From NCBI GenBank assembly GCA_937931165.1, contig CALHCI010000052.1, positions 1-58,306 of the forward strand: DNA of 58,306 nucleotides, in the 5' to 3' direction. The stretch's first letter is position 1. Each line of letters begins with the position of its first letter. The DNA is from an uncultured Granulosicoccaceae bacterium. GTDB taxonomy: Bacteria; Pseudomonadota; Gammaproteobacteria; Granulosicoccales; Granulosicoccaceae. A program made the position numbers and the translations under genes. This document shows, piece by piece, positions 1-11,210 of the stretch. The notes below the pieces were generated by a model, which was not told the origin of the DNA, did not search any database, and saw only the letters and a program-made list of their open reading frames with translations.

Positions 1-583
1 CGTAAACGTCAAGTACGAAGCGCTTTGTACAGCCACATACGATATTACAGCAATGCCGTACCCGACGTGCGACGCAAGTAAACTAAAATGCCGATGTTCA
101 GGCTGACTCTGCGGGTAACGCAACTGACTAAAGCTGCGGGGTTTTATCGGTCATTGTTTTGGCTTGTTATGGAGGTAAGGCAAACTGACATTAGTGAAGT
201 TATGGTTACTTGCAGATTACTTGACATGGGTTGCAGCCATGGAGACATCTTTCGCGAGCGAGGGTGTCGTAACAGTTGTTGGGTAATTATTGGCGAATGC
301 GCCTCCGGCTTATCCCTGCATAACCTGCGTTATCGTCATTCCGGGGAGGGTTATCTCGTCTGAATGTTTTTCTGCAATGCTTTTTAGGGAGGTTTGAAAT
401 TAGTACAAGCTTCGGCGAATACCCTCTCACTAGTGGGAGGGTGATGTCTTGCCTTATTTCCAGCGTCTCCCTGCGGGAGTGTAATACTCGGAGCCGCTAC
501 GAAAGCCTCGCAACTACAGTGATCGTGGTTTTTGCAACGCTTTCCGTCAAGGGTATTCCAACCCGTTTCCGGTTCCTGAGGGC
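1..583. other. Gap before serS with repeat remnants; possible gene end at 1-81
   Basis: No convincing complete gene lies here. Reading from base 1 in frame 1 gives a short open stretch ending at a TAA at 79-81 (last residues NAVPDVRRK), which could be the 3' end of a gene lying to the left, but frame 2 is also open and 27 codons cannot decide. The rest (about 230-560) contains GC-rich palindromes and degenerate copies of the element also seen at 18.96-19.11 kb. Short open frames here use codons unlike the neighbouring genes and resemble nothing I recognise. Confidence 0.4.
421..442. repeat. GC-rich palindromic repeat, copy 1
   Basis: A 22-nt imperfect palindrome with arms ACCCTCTC and GGGAGGGT around a six-base centre (ACTAGT). 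It matches 19 of 22 bases of the element at 19052-19073. In both loci the sequence AGCGTCT and a second G-rich block follow downstream, so the similarity extends beyond the palindrome. This looks like a REP-type or MITE-derived intergenic repeat that could fold as RNA or single-stranded DNA. It lies just beyond the 3' end of serS. Confidence 0.6.
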
Positions 584-1855
<1,272 letters not shown>

Positions 1856-2109
1856 TTAATTGAATTGCTCTGTCATAGTGCGATTTGTAATTATAGCAAG
1901 CCAGCGACCGACATCGGAAACAATTCAGATTCCCGGGTGGCTGTCCGGGAATGAGGGGCGTCGCGGGGAAGTGGTATTTTGAGTCAGATTATTCGATCAA
2001 TTGCGGACAATAAGTTATTTAAATTCGATAAAATTGAGCGGATAAGCTGGCCAAAATAGCGCTTTCGCAGTAGTTTATTCATTCTCGGTCAGCCCCTGGC
2101 CATCCTGCA

Positions 2110-2505
2110 TTACCTTTGTAACGCCGCACCCAGCGCGAGCCCTGCTCCTACTGCCAGCAGACACAGCAGCAGATTAAGCAACGCGTTCGCCGCTGCAGAG
2201 ACGACCTGTCCGTTTTGCCACAATGAAATGGTATCGAGAGAAAATGCCGAAAACGTGGTGAAAGCGCCCAGCATTCCGGTCTGAAAAAATAATCGGACAG
2301 AAGGCGCAGGCTGCCCTGTAGCCAACCAGTACCCGGCCAGCAACCCGAGCGCAAAAGAACCGAATACGTTAACGATGAGCGTACCGAGCGGAAACGCTAA
2401 CCCCGGAATAGCAGCTGCACTCACGACCAGGTAACGCATCACAGCACCGGTTGCCCCGCCCGCCGCCACTGCCAGCAGGTTACTCAATGCCGTTGCTCCG
2501 ACCAC
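2110..2505 (-). CDS. crcB: Fluoride ion channel CrcB/Fluc
   Basis: Small inner-membrane fluoride exporter that forms dual-topology dimers and protects the cell from fluoride. The 131 residues make four predicted membrane helices. Family motifs are present: GGATGAVMRY near the N-terminus, LGTLIVNVFGSFALG with the conserved asparagine in helix 2, and TGMLGAFTTFSAFSLDT with the paired phenylalanines and the Na-site region in helix 3. A single copy is present, so it is probably a homodimer. It is divergent from the DUF4124 gene, with a 71-base gap. I looked for a fluoride riboswitch in that gap and saw none. Confidence 0.95.
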   Translation of the reverse strand: MVGATALSNLLAVAAGGATGAVMRYLVVSAAAIPGLAFPLGTLIVNVFGSFALGLLAGYWLATGQPAPSVRLFFQTGMLGAFTTFSAFSLDTISLWQNGQVVSAAANALLNLLLCLLAVGAGLALGAALQR

Positions 2506-2576
2506 AATTCACCAGCCAATCGGCATGTTCCCTGCTTGCCACACGCTTCGGTTTACACGTGCACGGGCTCTTGTTT

Positions 2577-3305
2577 ATGAAACGGATCATTGCTTCGACT
2601 CTGCTAACAATCAGCGCGCTGACGGTTGTCAGTCACTCTCATGCCCTGGAAAACAACGCACTTTACCAGTGGACAACAAAAGATGGCACGCCAACTTACT
2701 CTCCTGAACGTCCACCAGAGGGCATTGACTACGTAGTGGTCGATGCTGACCTGAAGCCATTGGCGGTGCAGCCCGCAAAAGAACCTGTTGCCACAGCAAC
2801 AAAACCTGCTCCGGCAGCTCCTGTGGCGATACCCGCTGATGCTCTGTATCAGTGGAAAACAAAAGATGGAACACCGACCTATTCTCCTGATCCACCGCCT
2901 GCCGGTGTTGACTACACGGTGGTCGATGCCGATCTGAATCCGCTGCCGGTGCAACCCACAGCTGGTGCCAAAGCGTCGAACCGGGTAAGGGTCGATCTAT
3001 CGCAAGGTGTCAGGAAAGCCCCTCAACCCAAATGGAAACCGGTGATATACGCGCAGGACCCATCACTGAAAAACCTAAAGCGAAAGAAAAGCGCAAATGC
3101 AGGGGCATTGTCACCACCGGCAGGTGGAGACCTCAGTGTCGCAGCCTCGGCACCCGTCGTGGAGTCAGATGCCTGTTTGCTGTTAAAACGGGAAAAGCTG
3201 GTTTTGGAAAGCGCTTTTTCCAAGGCAAAGACTGATGCCCGGATGGATAAGGCGATTCTTGAACTGAAAGAGGCTTCAGAGCGCTACAAAACCGAGTGTC
3301 GCTAA
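2577..3305 (+). CDS. Exported protein with two DUF4124 repeats
   Basis: Secreted or periplasmic protein of unknown function, 242 residues. I start it at the ATG at 2577, because this gives a normal signal peptide (MKRIIASTLLTISALTVVSHSHA). The open frame continues upstream but there it runs into crcB on the other strand. Two near-identical DUF4124 units follow, each reading LYQW-TKDGTPTYSP then VDYTVVDADL-PL-VQP, separated by a Pro/Ala-rich linker. The C-terminal third is basic, then ends in a charged helix with two cysteines (DACLLLKRE and YKTECR). DUF4124 units usually begin proteobacterial envelope proteins. The tandem copy implies recent internal duplication. It converges on the next gene with 10 bases between. 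Confidence 0.75.
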   Translation: MKRIIASTLLTISALTVVSHSHALENNALYQWTTKDGTPTYSPERPPEGIDYVVVDADLKPLAVQPAKEPVATATKPAPAAPVAIPADALYQWKTKDGTPTYSPDPPPAGVDYTVVDADLNPLPVQPTAGAKASNRVRVDLSQGVRKAPQPKWKPVIYAQDPSLKNLKRKKSANAGALSPPAGGDLSVAASAPVVESDACLLLKREKLVLESAFSKAKTDARMDKAILELKEASERYKTECR

Positions 3306-3315
3306 CTATCCGTGG

Positions 3316-3822
3316 CTATTTTTCGATTGTCACGACGGTTGCCGGCCCAGCGGATTGGCCTTCAGTCCACGCAGTGCCTTCACTGGATAACTCAAAACGA
3401 TGCCCGCGCCGTAACAGATAACTCAACCATTTGAAAAGAAAGCGGTTAAGACGCCACGAATTCTCAAGATTTCTGGTAGTGCGTTGCACATGTTGCTCGC
3501 CGTGGAGCAACCCGCTCACGACTTCCGCTGTGCGGGCATCATGATAGACGCGTATTGAAAAATCCGGTTCCAGACGATCGCGATTATTACTGCCTTCGGT
3601 AAAACGGTAGGTTAAATGCAGAGTAGAGGTATACCGGCTTTGCTCAGTAATATTTAAATGCACAGGCAGGCACCCCGGAACCTCAGAAATACCAGGTGAC
3701 AACGGTCCGTTTTTAAGACCGGGGATTAACAAGCGCAGCTGCATGTAGTTTTTCTCGTACAGCTCCATCAGATTGCCAAAGCGATCTGAAGTCTTGTATT
3801 TTTGCCTAGTCGGGCAGTACAT
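3316..3822 (-). CDS. DUF1249 family protein (YqiB-like)
   Basis: Soluble protein of unknown function, 168 residues from the start chosen here, similar in outline to E. coli YqiB. The conserved beginning LMELYEKNYMQLRLLIPGL, the middle SRYTSTLHLTYRF and RVYHDARTAEVVS, and the basic NRFLFKWLSYLLRRGHRF stretch are typical of DUF1249. A longer frame begins at 3876, but the ATG at 3822 is preceded by AGGAGT at a reasonable distance and gives the usual N-terminus. In E. coli the relative lies with cpdA and nudF; that context is absent here, where the neighbours are the DUF4124 gene (convergent) and infA (divergent). Confidence 0.8.
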   Translation of the reverse strand: MYCPTRQKYKTSDRFGNLMELYEKNYMQLRLLIPGLKNGPLSPGISEVPGCLPVHLNITEQSRYTSTLHLTYRFTEGSNNRDRLEPDFSIRVYHDARTAEVVSGLLHGEQHVQRTTRNLENSWRLNRFLFKWLSYLLRRGHRFELSSEGTAWTEGQSAGPATVVTIEK

Positions 3823-4057
3823 CGATTTAGTGATACTCCTGTTTTTGCAGCAGCAGTATTGTAGGCGATCTGGCACCGTGTAATATGCTTGATTTACCAG
3901 TTCGGCATAAAAGCAGGATTACCTGATTAATTTTAATAAATTGCAACATTTTGTGTACTTCGCGCCAAAACCCTTTAAAATTGGAGGATTAAACGCCAAG
4001 TTAAAGATCGCGGGGTTGCGGTTGCAGCAACGCACTCGTTTACAAAGAAGAGATTGA

Positions 4058-4276
4058 ATGGCAAAAGAAGAAGCAATTGAAATGGAAGGCACCGTGGTTG
4101 ATACCCTTCCAAACACCATGTTCCGCGTTGAACTGGAAAACGGCCACGTAGTGACGGCCCACATATCCGGAAAAATGCGCAAGCACTATATCCGTATTCT
4201 GACTGGCGACAAGGTTACCGTCGAAATGACTCCTTACGACCTCAGCAAAGGCCGTATTACCTACCGCAGCCGCTAG
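4058..4276 (+). CDS. infA: Translation initiation factor IF-1
   Basis: Single OB-fold protein (S1 type) that sits in the A site of the 30S subunit during initiation together with IF-2 and IF-3. The 72 residues have exactly the standard length. The sequence [53 protein letters not shown] is clearly IF-1. It stands alone upstream of a strong hairpin terminator and is convergent with clpA, an arrangement common in gammaproteobacteria (often with a tRNA between; none is seen here). Confidence 0.98.
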   Translation: MAKEEAIEMEGTVVDTLPNTMFRVELENGHVVTAHISGKMRKHYIRILTGDKVTVEMTPYDLSKGRITYRSR

Positions 4277-4330
4277 TCTTCATACACCAAACCGGACGCG
4301 CTGCATCCGGAATACAAGATTTAAAACGCA

Positions 4331-4364
4331 AAAAGGCACAACCGAGTGGTTGTGCCTTTTTTTT
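4331..4364. terminator. Bidirectional terminator between infA and clpA
   Basis: A perfect 13-bp stem with a GAGT loop (AAAAGGCACAACC at 4331-4343 and its complement at 4348-4360) followed by a run of eight T on the plus strand and, read from the other side, by five T on the minus strand. It lies between the converging ends of infA and clpA and should end both transcripts. Confidence 0.93.
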
Positions 4365-4388
4365 GGCTGCGCCGCTAGTGCTTAATCG

Positions 4389-6647
4389 CTAGACAGTTTC
4401 TTCGGCATTTTCAATTTCAAATGCCAGATCTCCGAACTCATCAAGATCAACGATAACCTTTCCGCCCTTCGACAGAGTACCGAACAATATCTCGTCAGCC
4501 AGTGGCTTTTTGATATTTTCGCGTATGACCCGGCTCATCGGACGTGCGCCCATCTTTGAGTCAAAGCCATTATCTGCGAGCCAGCCTTTGGCACTTTCGG
4601 TCACATCAATATTAACGTTCTTCTCGTTGAGCTGAGCTTCCAGTTCAAACAGGAACTTATCAACGACATTGAGAATGATATTCTTGTCCAGCGGGCTGAA
4701 CTGAATAATGCTATCGATACGATTTCTGAACTCAGGCGTGAAGAACTTGTTGATCGCTTCCATACCGTCGCTGGTGTGATCCTGAGTGGTAAAGCCCAGG
4801 CTCGGACGACTGATTGACTCGGCACCGGCGTTGGTGGTCATCACAAGTATCACATTTCTGAAATCAGCTTTGCGACCGTTGTTATCAGTCAACGTACCGT
4901 GATCCATGACCTGCAACAGCAGGTTAAAAACATCAGGATGCGCTTTTTCAATTTCGTCGAGCAGTAGTACACAGTGAGGGTTCTGAATAACCGCATCAGT
5001 TAACAAACCGCCCTGATCGTAGCCAACATAACCTGGAGGTGCACCGATCAAACGGGAAACAGTATGACGCTCCATGTACTCCGACATATCAAATCGCAGC
5101 GACTCAATACCGAGTACTTTCGCAAGTTGCTTGGTCACTTCGGTTTTACCGACACCAGTGGGCCCGGCAAACAGAAAGCTACCGATCGGTCGGTCTTCAG
5201 GTCCAAGACCTGAGCGGGACATTTTAATTGCCGCTGAAAGCTGCTCAATGGCAAGATCCTGACCGAACACCAACATGCTGAGGTCGCGACCCAGATTCTT
5301 GAGTTTCTCCATATCAGTGGAGGAAACGCTTTTCTCAGGGATACGCGCAATCTTGGCAACAATCGACTCGATTTCCTTTACACCGATTGTCTTTTTCTGA
5401 CTGTTTTGCAGACGACGGCTGGCACCGGCTTCATCGATGATATCGATGGCCTTGTCCGGCAGGAAACGATCATTGACGTAGCGATCTGAAAGCTCGGCAG
5501 CGGCCTTAAGCGCGTTGCTGGAGTATTTCACATCGTGAAAGCTTTCGAAGTTGCCTTTCAGCCCCTTGAGGATTTCTACGGTTTCGGAAACCGTCGGCTC
5601 AACAACATCTACCTTCTGAAAGCGACGTGAAAGCGCACGGTCTTTCTCAAAGATGCCACGATATTCCTGGTATGTCGTCGAACCGATACATTTAAGTTCA
5701 CCGGTAGCAAGCATTGGCTTAATCAGGTTTGAAGCATCCATAACACCACCTGACGCCGCACCGGCACCGATAATAGTGTGGATCTCATCGATAAACAGGA
5801 TCGCACCTTCATCTTTCTGCAGTTGTCCAAGCACGGCTTTCAAACGCTTTTCAAAGTCACCGCGATACTTGGTACCGGCAACCAGCGCACCGAGATCCAG
5901 TGAGTAGATGGTGCTTTCAAGCAGTACTTCGGGCATTTCACCGGCAACAATTTTCAGCGCCAGGCCTTCTGCAATGGCAGTTTTACCCACACCGGCTTCA
6001 CCCACCAGCAGCGGGTTGTTCTTTCTGCGACGACACAAAATCTGTGCGGAACGCTCAATTTCTTTTTCACGACCGATCAGAGGATCGATTTTGCCTTCTT
6101 TGGCACGTTGATTCAGGTTAGTGGCGTATTTATCGAGCGGTGATGCTTCGGCCTCACCCTCTTCCATACCACCTTCACTGCCAAGGTCTTCAAGTTCGCC
6201 TTTGTCTTCGTCAGGTATTTTTGAAATACCGTGAGAAATGTAGTTAACGACATCCAGCCTGGTAACGTTTTGCTTGTTAAGCAAATAAACCGTGTGTGAA
6301 TCCTGCTCTCCAAAAATGGCCACCAGCACGTTAGCACCGGTCACTTCTTTCTTGCCAGATGACTGTACATGGAATACAGCGCGTTGCAGCACACGTTGGA
6401 AACCCAGTGTCGGTTGAGTCTCACGATTGTCAGAATCATCCAGAAGAGGGGTGTTTTCATCGATGAATTCGACCAGCTCAGTGCGCAGGGATTCAAGCTC
6501 ACCTCCGCACGATCGCAGCACCTGTGCCGCCGTCGGATTATCCAGAAGCGCTAACAGCAGATGCTCTACCGTCATGAATTCGTAGCGCTTTTCACGCGCT
6601 TCCTTGAACGCGTTATTCAACGTGAACTCGAGTTCTTTGCTCAACAT
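4389..6647 (-). CDS. clpA: ATP-dependent Clp protease ATP-binding subunit ClpA
   Basis: Double-ring AAA+ unfoldase that feeds proteins to ClpP; with ClpS it degrades N-end rule substrates. At 752 residues it has normal length. Clp N-domain at about 1-140, acidic linker about 148-170, first AAA+ module with Walker A GEAGVGKT at 216-223 and Walker [10 protein letters not shown], second module with [10 protein letters not shown] and [16 protein letters not shown], then the C-terminal small domain (GARPMSRVI). The ClpP-docking loop reads SLGFTTQD where E. coli has an IGL loop, a conservative change. It lies 46 bases downstream of clpS on the same strand, so the two are probably co-transcribed. 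clpP is not in the window. Confidence 0.97.
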   Translation of the reverse strand: MLSKELEFTLNNAFKEAREKRYEFMTVEHLLLALLDNPTAAQVLRSCGGELESLRTELVEFIDENTPLLDDSDNRETQPTLGFQRVLQRAVFHVQSSGKKEVTGANVLVAIFGEQDSHTVYLLNKQNVTRLDVVNYISHGISKIPDEDKGELEDLGSEGGMEEGEAEASPLDKYATNLNQRAKEGKIDPLIGREKEIERSAQILCRRRKNNPLLVGEAGVGKTAIAEGLALKIVAGEMPEVLLESTIYSLDLGALVAGTKYRGDFEKRLKAVLGQLQKDEGAILFIDEIHTIIGAGAASGGVMDASNLIKPMLATGELKCIGSTTYQEYRGIFEKDRALSRRFQKVDVVEPTVSETVEILKGLKGNFESFHDVKYSSNALKAAAELSDRYVNDRFLPDKAIDIIDEAGASRRLQNSQKKTIGVKEIESIVAKIARIPEKSVSSTDMEKLKNLGRDLSMLVFGQDLAIEQLSAAIKMSRSGLGPEDRPIGSFLFAGPTGVGKTEVTKQLAKVLGIESLRFDMSEYMERHTVSRLIGAPPGYVGYDQGGLLTDAVIQNPHCVLLLDEIEKAHPDVFNLLLQVMDHGTLTDNNGRKADFRNVILVMTTNAGAESISRPSLGFTTQDHTSDGMEAINKFFTPEFRNRIDSIIQFSPLDKNIILNVVDKFLFELEAQLNEKNVNIDVTESAKGWLADNGFDSKMGARPMSRVIRENIKKPLADEILFGTLSKGGKVIVDLDEFGDLAFEIENAEETV

Positions 6648-6693
6648 CTCACGGGTCTCTCTATATAATTATTTATTGTTTTTCTCGCCACGG

Positions 6694-7011
6694 TTACGCC
6701 TCCTCCATATCACACATTAACGGATGCTGGTTGTCACGTGAAAACTGGTTCACATGGACAACTTTTGTTTCCGCCAGCTCACGGGTAAACACCCCGCAAA
6801 CTCCCTTCCCCCGGCTGTGGACATGTAGCATGACTTGAGTTGCCTTCTCCCGATCCATGGAAAAAAAGCTTTCAAGCACCAGAACAACGAACTCCATCGG
6901 TGTGTAATCGTCGTTAAGAAGCACAACTTTATACATAGGTGGCTTCTTAAGCTTTGGTTTAGCGACTTCAACCGCTGTTCCGGAGTCTTCAATAATCTCT
7001 TTGTCTGACAT
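6694..7011 (-). CDS. clpS: ClpA adaptor ClpS
   Basis: Small adaptor that binds N-degron residues (Leu, Phe, Tyr, Trp) and delivers the proteins to ClpA. The 105 residues include a variable acidic tail and the core [17 protein letters not shown], where the NDD asparagine and aspartates line the binding pocket, then [22 protein letters not shown] with the pocket histidine. The start gives [11 protein letters not shown]. It is upstream of clpA, the standard order. Confidence 0.96.
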   Translation of the reverse strand: MSDKEIIEDSGTAVEVAKPKLKKPPMYKVVLLNDDYTPMEFVVLVLESFFSMDREKATQVMLHVHSRGKGVCGVFTRELAETKVVHVNQFSRDNQHPLMCDMEEA

Positions 7012-7055
7012 AACCTACAGTAGTTCTTTCGACACGATGGTTTACATCTGAATAG

Positions 7056-7082
7056 GCTGTGCAAACCAGGGTTTTGCACAGC
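7056..7082. promoter_or_regulatory. Perfect 10-bp inverted repeat upstream of clpS
   Basis: GCTGTGCAAA at 7056-7065 and TTTGCACAGC at 7073-7082 with a 7-base centre. It lies 45 bases upstream of the clpS start, in the 192-base gap after fadE. On the plus strand CTTTTCC follows, but no plus-strand gene precedes it. On the minus strand no T-run follows. An operator or a 5'-leader hairpin of clpS fits better than a terminator. A TATACT hexamer stands farther upstream (about 7100), without a good -35. Confidence 0.45.
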
Positions 7083-7203
7083 TTTTCCAGTTTACGCCAG
7101 TATACTATTGATTCACATGACCTTGATGGCTCGGACCCAAAGCCACACCGACAAATAAATTATGGCGACTGTGACCTGCGTTTCAATATGACCGACCGAT
7201 TAC

Positions 7204-9675
7204 TCAGCTTGCGCGCGCATATCCAGCTTCGGAATGAGGCCCCTGCGTTGCCGATTGTTGAAAATCGTTAGGAAAATCATCAACCATGATCACTTTGTGC
7301 GTGGCCTGCGCTGACGCGACCAGCAGTTCTGCTTGCTGTTGAGTCAACTCACCCGTCGATACCAGTTGATCTAACCAGGTTGAGTAGTCAGCATCGTAGG
7401 GCTTTCGCAAACCCTTGTCTTTGAGCATGGCTTCAATCGGATCAGCCTCTATGGCGAGCTTCATCGCCACTTCGAGGCAACCGGTGACATCCTGCGGGTC
7501 ATCACTGATATAAAGCGCATCAGTCAGGCGATCGCGCGTCTCACCCGGTTTTAACAACAGTTTAGCGACGCGACGGCCCAGTTTGTCATTGGGCGTGCGG
7601 AACCGGCGTCCCAGCGGAAACATCACCCCACGCAGCACCATGCCAACCCATTTGTTCGGGAAGTTGCGCAGAATCTGATCCAGCGCGACCTGGGTTTCAT
7701 AGATACAGTACTTTGCACCCCACTCGACCAATGGCAGATCTGCTTCCGGCCGGCCGTCGTCCTCGTAGCGTTTGAGTACCGCAGAACACATATACATATA
7801 GATAAGTCCGTCGGCGAAACGCCCGGAGAGCTTTTCTTTACGTTTTAGCGCACCGCCAAGAAACAGCAGTGTGAAGTCAGCCAGAAACGAATATCCGGCA
7901 CTCATTCTTGCCAGCCGGCGAAAGTACTTTGCTGTTGGCCCACCGACTGGTGTCGATGCAAAGCGCCCGCGTGTAAGACCGTGAAACATTGCCTGCGCGC
8001 CGCTGCTGACGGCATAGGCAATATGCCCGATCAGTGCTTTATCAAACTTTTCCAGCGCCTGATCTTCATCTTCAATGGATGCCGCCTCAATCTCTTCGAC
8101 CAGATGCGGGTGACACCGCATGGCGCCCTGCCCGAACACAATCATGCTGCGGGTGAGAATATTCGCACCTTCAACGGTAATACCTACCGGCACGCCCTCA
8201 TAGGCGCGCGCAAGGTAGTTACTGGGGCCCATGCAAATGCCTTTGCCGCCATGAATGTCCATCGCATCATTCATCACCTCACGCATATTGTGGGTATTGA
8301 AGTATTTGAGAATGCCACTGACGACAGATGGTCGCTCACCCTGATCGAGGGCTGCACAGGTAAGCCTGCGGCCGGAATCCATCAGATAGGTCAACCCGCC
8401 GATACGTGCCAGTGCTTCTTCAACGCCTTCGAATTTACCAATCGGGATATTAAATTGCTTGCGTACCCGCGCGTAGGCACCGGTGTAGCGGGTTGCTGCC
8501 ATACCAGCTGCCGCACCGGAAGAAGGCAGAGAAATGCCGCGTCCGGTAGACAGTGATTCCATCAGCATGCGCCAGCCCTGCCCGATGTTCTGCTGGCCAC
8601 CGATTATCCACTCCATTGGAACAAACACATCGGTACCGCTATTTGGACCATTCATGAATGCCTGATTCAGCGGAAAGTGACGGCGACCGATGTTCACCCC
8701 GGGTGTATTCGAAGGTATCAGTGCGCAGGTAATTCCAAGGTCTTCCTCGTCTCCGAGCAGATGATCGGGATCGTAGGCTTTAAATGCCAGACCGACAATT
8801 GTCGCAATCGGCCCGAGTGTAATGTAACGCTTTTCCCAGTTGACTCTGAGCCCAAGCGTTTCCTTACCTTCATGCATCTGCTTACACACAATACCGAAGT
8901 CCGGCAGGCTTGCCGCGTCAGACCCGGCACTGGGACCAGTCAGTGCAAAACAAGGGATCTCTTCACCAACCGCAAGACGCGGAAGATAGTAATTTCTCTG
9001 TTCATCGGTGCCGTAGTGCAGCAGCAATTCGGCAGGACCAAGAGAATTCGGTACCATCACAGTTGATCCGGCGGTCACGCTGCGGGCCGAAATCCGCGTC
9101 ACAACGGCTGAGTGGCCGTAAGCGGTGAACCCCAGACCGCCGTATTCTTCAGGGATCACCATGCCGAAAAATTTGTTCTTTTTAATGAACTCCCAGATAC
9201 GAGGCGGCAGATCATTGTGCTCGTAGGTGATTTCCCAATCGTCGAGCATGGCACACAGTTCGTTGGTCGGGCCGTCAAGAAAAGCCTGTTCTTTTTCGGT
9301 AAGCGTAGCTGGTGGTGTGTCCATCAGCTTTTTCCAATCCGGGTTGCCGCGGAACAGCTCCGACTCCCACCACACCGTACCGGCCTCAATCGCATCACGC
9401 TCGGTTTGCGACATCGGTGGCAACACTGCGCGCACGTATCGCAGCAGCGGTACTGACAAAAACCTCTGACGCAGCGATGGAATATTCATTACCGCGCCCA
9501 CGGCTATCAGGCCAAGCCACAACAATCCGCCGAAAAACCCGCCAACCACGCCGATCAGTGTCAGCGCCACCATCGCAAGCGCAAAGATTCCGGTTATAGC
9601 GGCAATGTTGCTGGCGAAGTTTGCCAACAAAAATATGCTGACCAGAACGATCACTATGCTGAGTAATAAAGTCAT
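7204..9675 (-). CDS. fadE: Long-form acyl-CoA dehydrogenase FadE
   Basis: FAD-dependent acyl-CoA dehydrogenase that makes the first double bond in fatty acid beta-oxidation, passing electrons to ETF. At 823 residues it matches the long FadE class (about 815 in E. coli) and not the 380-residue ACADs. Residues 1-65 hold two or three hydrophobic helices, so it is membrane-attached. The ACAD core shows PEEYGGLGFTAYGHS, CFALTGPSAGSDAAS (FAD/substrate loop), EWIIGGQQNIGQGWRMLMESLSTGRGISLP and DIHGGKGICMGPSNYLARAYEGVPVGITVEGANILTRSMIVFGQGA. The C-terminal 250 residues are the domain specific to FadE. No other beta-oxidation gene adjoins it, though an acyl-type SDR and CoA-transferase occur further right. 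Confidence 0.94.
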   Translation of the reverse strand: MTLLLSIVIVLVSIFLLANFASNIAAITGIFALAMVALTLIGVVGGFFGGLLWLGLIAVGAVMNIPSLRQRFLSVPLLRYVRAVLPPMSQTERDAIEAGTVWWESELFRGNPDWKKLMDTPPATLTEKEQAFLDGPTNELCAMLDDWEITYEHNDLPPRIWEFIKKNKFFGMVIPEEYGGLGFTAYGHSAVVTRISARSVTAGSTVMVPNSLGPAELLLHYGTDEQRNYYLPRLAVGEEIPCFALTGPSAGSDAASLPDFGIVCKQMHEGKETLGLRVNWEKRYITLGPIATIVGLAFKAYDPDHLLGDEEDLGITCALIPSNTPGVNIGRRHFPLNQAFMNGPNSGTDVFVPMEWIIGGQQNIGQGWRMLMESLSTGRGISLPSSGAAAGMAATRYTGAYARVRKQFNIPIGKFEGVEEALARIGGLTYLMDSGRRLTCAALDQGERPSVVSGILKYFNTHNMREVMNDAMDIHGGKGICMGPSNYLARAYEGVPVGITVEGANILTRSMIVFGQGAMRCHPHLVEEIEAASIEDEDQALEKFDKALIGHIAYAVSSGAQAMFHGLTRGRFASTPVGGPTAKYFRRLARMSAGYSFLADFTLLFLGGALKRKEKLSGRFADGLIYMYMCSAVLKRYEDDGRPEADLPLVEWGAKYCIYETQVALDQILRNFPNKWVGMVLRGVMFPLGRRFRTPNDKLGRRVAKLLLKPGETRDRLTDALYISDDPQDVTGCLEVAMKLAIEADPIEAMLKDKGLRKPYDADYSTWLDQLVSTGELTQQQAELLVASAQATHKVIMVDDFPNDFQQSATQGPHSEAGYARAS

Positions 9676-9850
9676 ATTATTTCCTGATTACGCCGTATTT
9701 TCCGGCGTTAAAAAGTATTTTTCTCTTTAATTCTTAAGTATATAAGCTTTTCGCGAAATCGAAATTGATTCCGGAAATTGAATCCGGCACCGGCATCGCT
9801 CACAATGCCCCACTGCGGTCTGAACCCTGCCCGCAAGCCATTCGCACACT

Positions 9851-10405
9851 TTGGACACCGCAGTGCAAGACGAATTCAAAAAAATTATTGAACAAATAGG
9901 CGAAGACCCATCGCGTGAGGGATTGGTTAAAACACCCGATCGCGCAGCCAAGGCGCTGACCTTTCTTACCCAAGGTTACGCACAAACGCTGGAAAAGATC
10001 GTTAACAATGCGGTTTTCGAATCCGACAGCGATGAAATGGTCATCGTCAAAGATATCGAACTCTACTCTATGTGTGAGCACCACATGCTGCCGTTTATCG
10101 GGAAATGTCATGTCGCCTACCTGCCAAAAGGCAGGGTGATCGGTTTGTCGAAGGTTGCCCGAATCGTCGATATGTACGCCCGCAGGCTGCAAATACAGGA
10201 AAACCTGACCAAACAGATCGCCGATGCAGTGCAGCAGGTCACCGGCGGCCAGGGCGTTGCCGTAGTTGTCGAATCAAAACATTTATGCATGATGATGCGC
10301 GGCGTCGAAAAACAAAACTCAACCATGACTACTTCCGTCATGCTTGGTCGGTTCAAATTGGATATCAATACGCGCAACGAATTTCTAAGTCTGCTGCGAA
10401 CTTAG
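9851..10405 (+). CDS. folE: GTP cyclohydrolase I
   Basis: Converts GTP to 7,8-dihydroneopterin triphosphate, the entry to folate (and preQ-type) synthesis; it acts as a decamer in the cytoplasm. Zinc ligands are visible: C75 and H78 in [10 protein letters not shown] and C146 in [11 protein letters not shown]. The sequence [18 protein letters not shown] and the ending [11 protein letters not shown] are typical. The start is uncertain: TTG at 9851 gives 184 residues; a GTG four codons later is equally possible, and there is no clear ribosome site for either. It is followed after 109 bases by the tungstate transporter operon, which may or may not be read from the folE promoter. Confidence 0.95.
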   Translation: MDTAVQDEFKKIIEQIGEDPSREGLVKTPDRAAKALTFLTQGYAQTLEKIVNNAVFESDSDEMVIVKDIELYSMCEHHMLPFIGKCHVAYLPKGRVIGLSKVARIVDMYARRLQIQENLTKQIADAVQQVTGGQGVAVVVESKHLCMMMRGVEKQNSTMTTSVMLGRFKLDINTRNEFLSLLRT

Positions 10406-10514
10406 GCGGCTGTTCATCCTCGGACAACCACCTTGGTGGCTGAGCTTCACACATCGGTTGTATTCAACTGCATAAATAGGCAAAATTTCCAGATACACCC
10501 ATGCCTCGGAAATT

Positions 10515-11210
10515 ATGCAAGATTTTCGGCAGTCCTTCAGCCACGCAGCGCAACTGATAGCAGATCTCGATCCAACACTGATCGAAATCGTTCTGCTGTC
10601 CCTCAAGGTCAGTCTGACCGCGACTTTGCTGGCCTGTGTTATCGGCATGCCGCTTGGCGCACTGCTGGCCACACGAAGGTTTTTCGGCAAATGGCTGGTC
10701 AGTGTGGTGTTGAACACCCTCATGGGCATGCCGCCAGTGGTGCTCGGTCTGCTGTTTTACATGGTGCTCTCCGCGTCCGGCCCACTTGGCTGGTTGCAGT
10801 TGTTGTATACGCCCGGGGCCATGATCATTGTGCAGACCTTTCTGGTACTACCCATTGTTACCGCTCTGACCAAACAGATTATCGAAGATGCCTGGTCTGA
10901 GTATCAGCCACTGCTGCAATCGCTGAGGGTAGGCAAATGGGGTTCTGCGCAAACGTTGCTCTGGGATATGCGCACCAGCCTGCTCACCGTCGCGCTTGCC
11001 GGTTTTGCCCGCGCAATTTCGGAGGTGGGTGCGGTGATTGTCGTCGGTGGTAACATCAACCACCTGACCCGGGTCATGACTACCGCTATTGCGCTGGAAA
11101 CGTCAAAGGGCGAGCTGGCACTGGCACTGGCGCTGGGGATGATCCTGCTGCTGATAGCACTAACGGTGAATGCGCTGGTATTCAGCACCAGACAACGGGT
11201 GACCGTGTGA
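10515..11210 (+). CDS. tupB: Tungstate ABC transporter, permease
   Basis: Inner-membrane permease of the TupABC high-affinity tungstate importer, 231 residues with five to six membrane helices. It has the binding-protein-dependent transport EAA-type loop (SLRVGKWGSAQTLLWDMRTSLLTVALAGFARAISEVGAVIVVGGNI), which contacts the ATPase. The stop overlaps the tupC start by 4 bases, so the genes are translationally coupled. The upstream gap contains CCACC-TT-GGTGG at 10428-10439, which could be part of a regulatory site. The assignment to tungstate and not molybdate rests on similarity of the whole set to TupABC. Confidence 0.85.
   Translation: MQDFRQSFSHAAQLIADLDPTLIEIVLLSLKVSLTATLLACVIGMPLGALLATRRFFGKWLVSVVLNTLMGMPPVVLGLLFYMVLSASGPLGWLQLLYTPGAMIIVQTFLVLPIVTALTKQIIEDAWSEYQPLLQSLRVGKWGSAQTLLWDMRTSLLTVALAGFARAISEVGAVIVVGGNINHLTRVMTTAIALETSKGELALALALGMILLLIALTVNALVFSTRQRVTV

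Noticed and set aside
88..363. 91-codon plus-strand frame at the window start
   Set aside because: No recognisable domain, poor codon use compared with neighbours, and it overlaps repeat-like sequence.
2506..2576. Possible fluoride riboswitch before crcB
   Set aside because: The 71-base leader shows none of the conserved fluoride riboswitch blocks.
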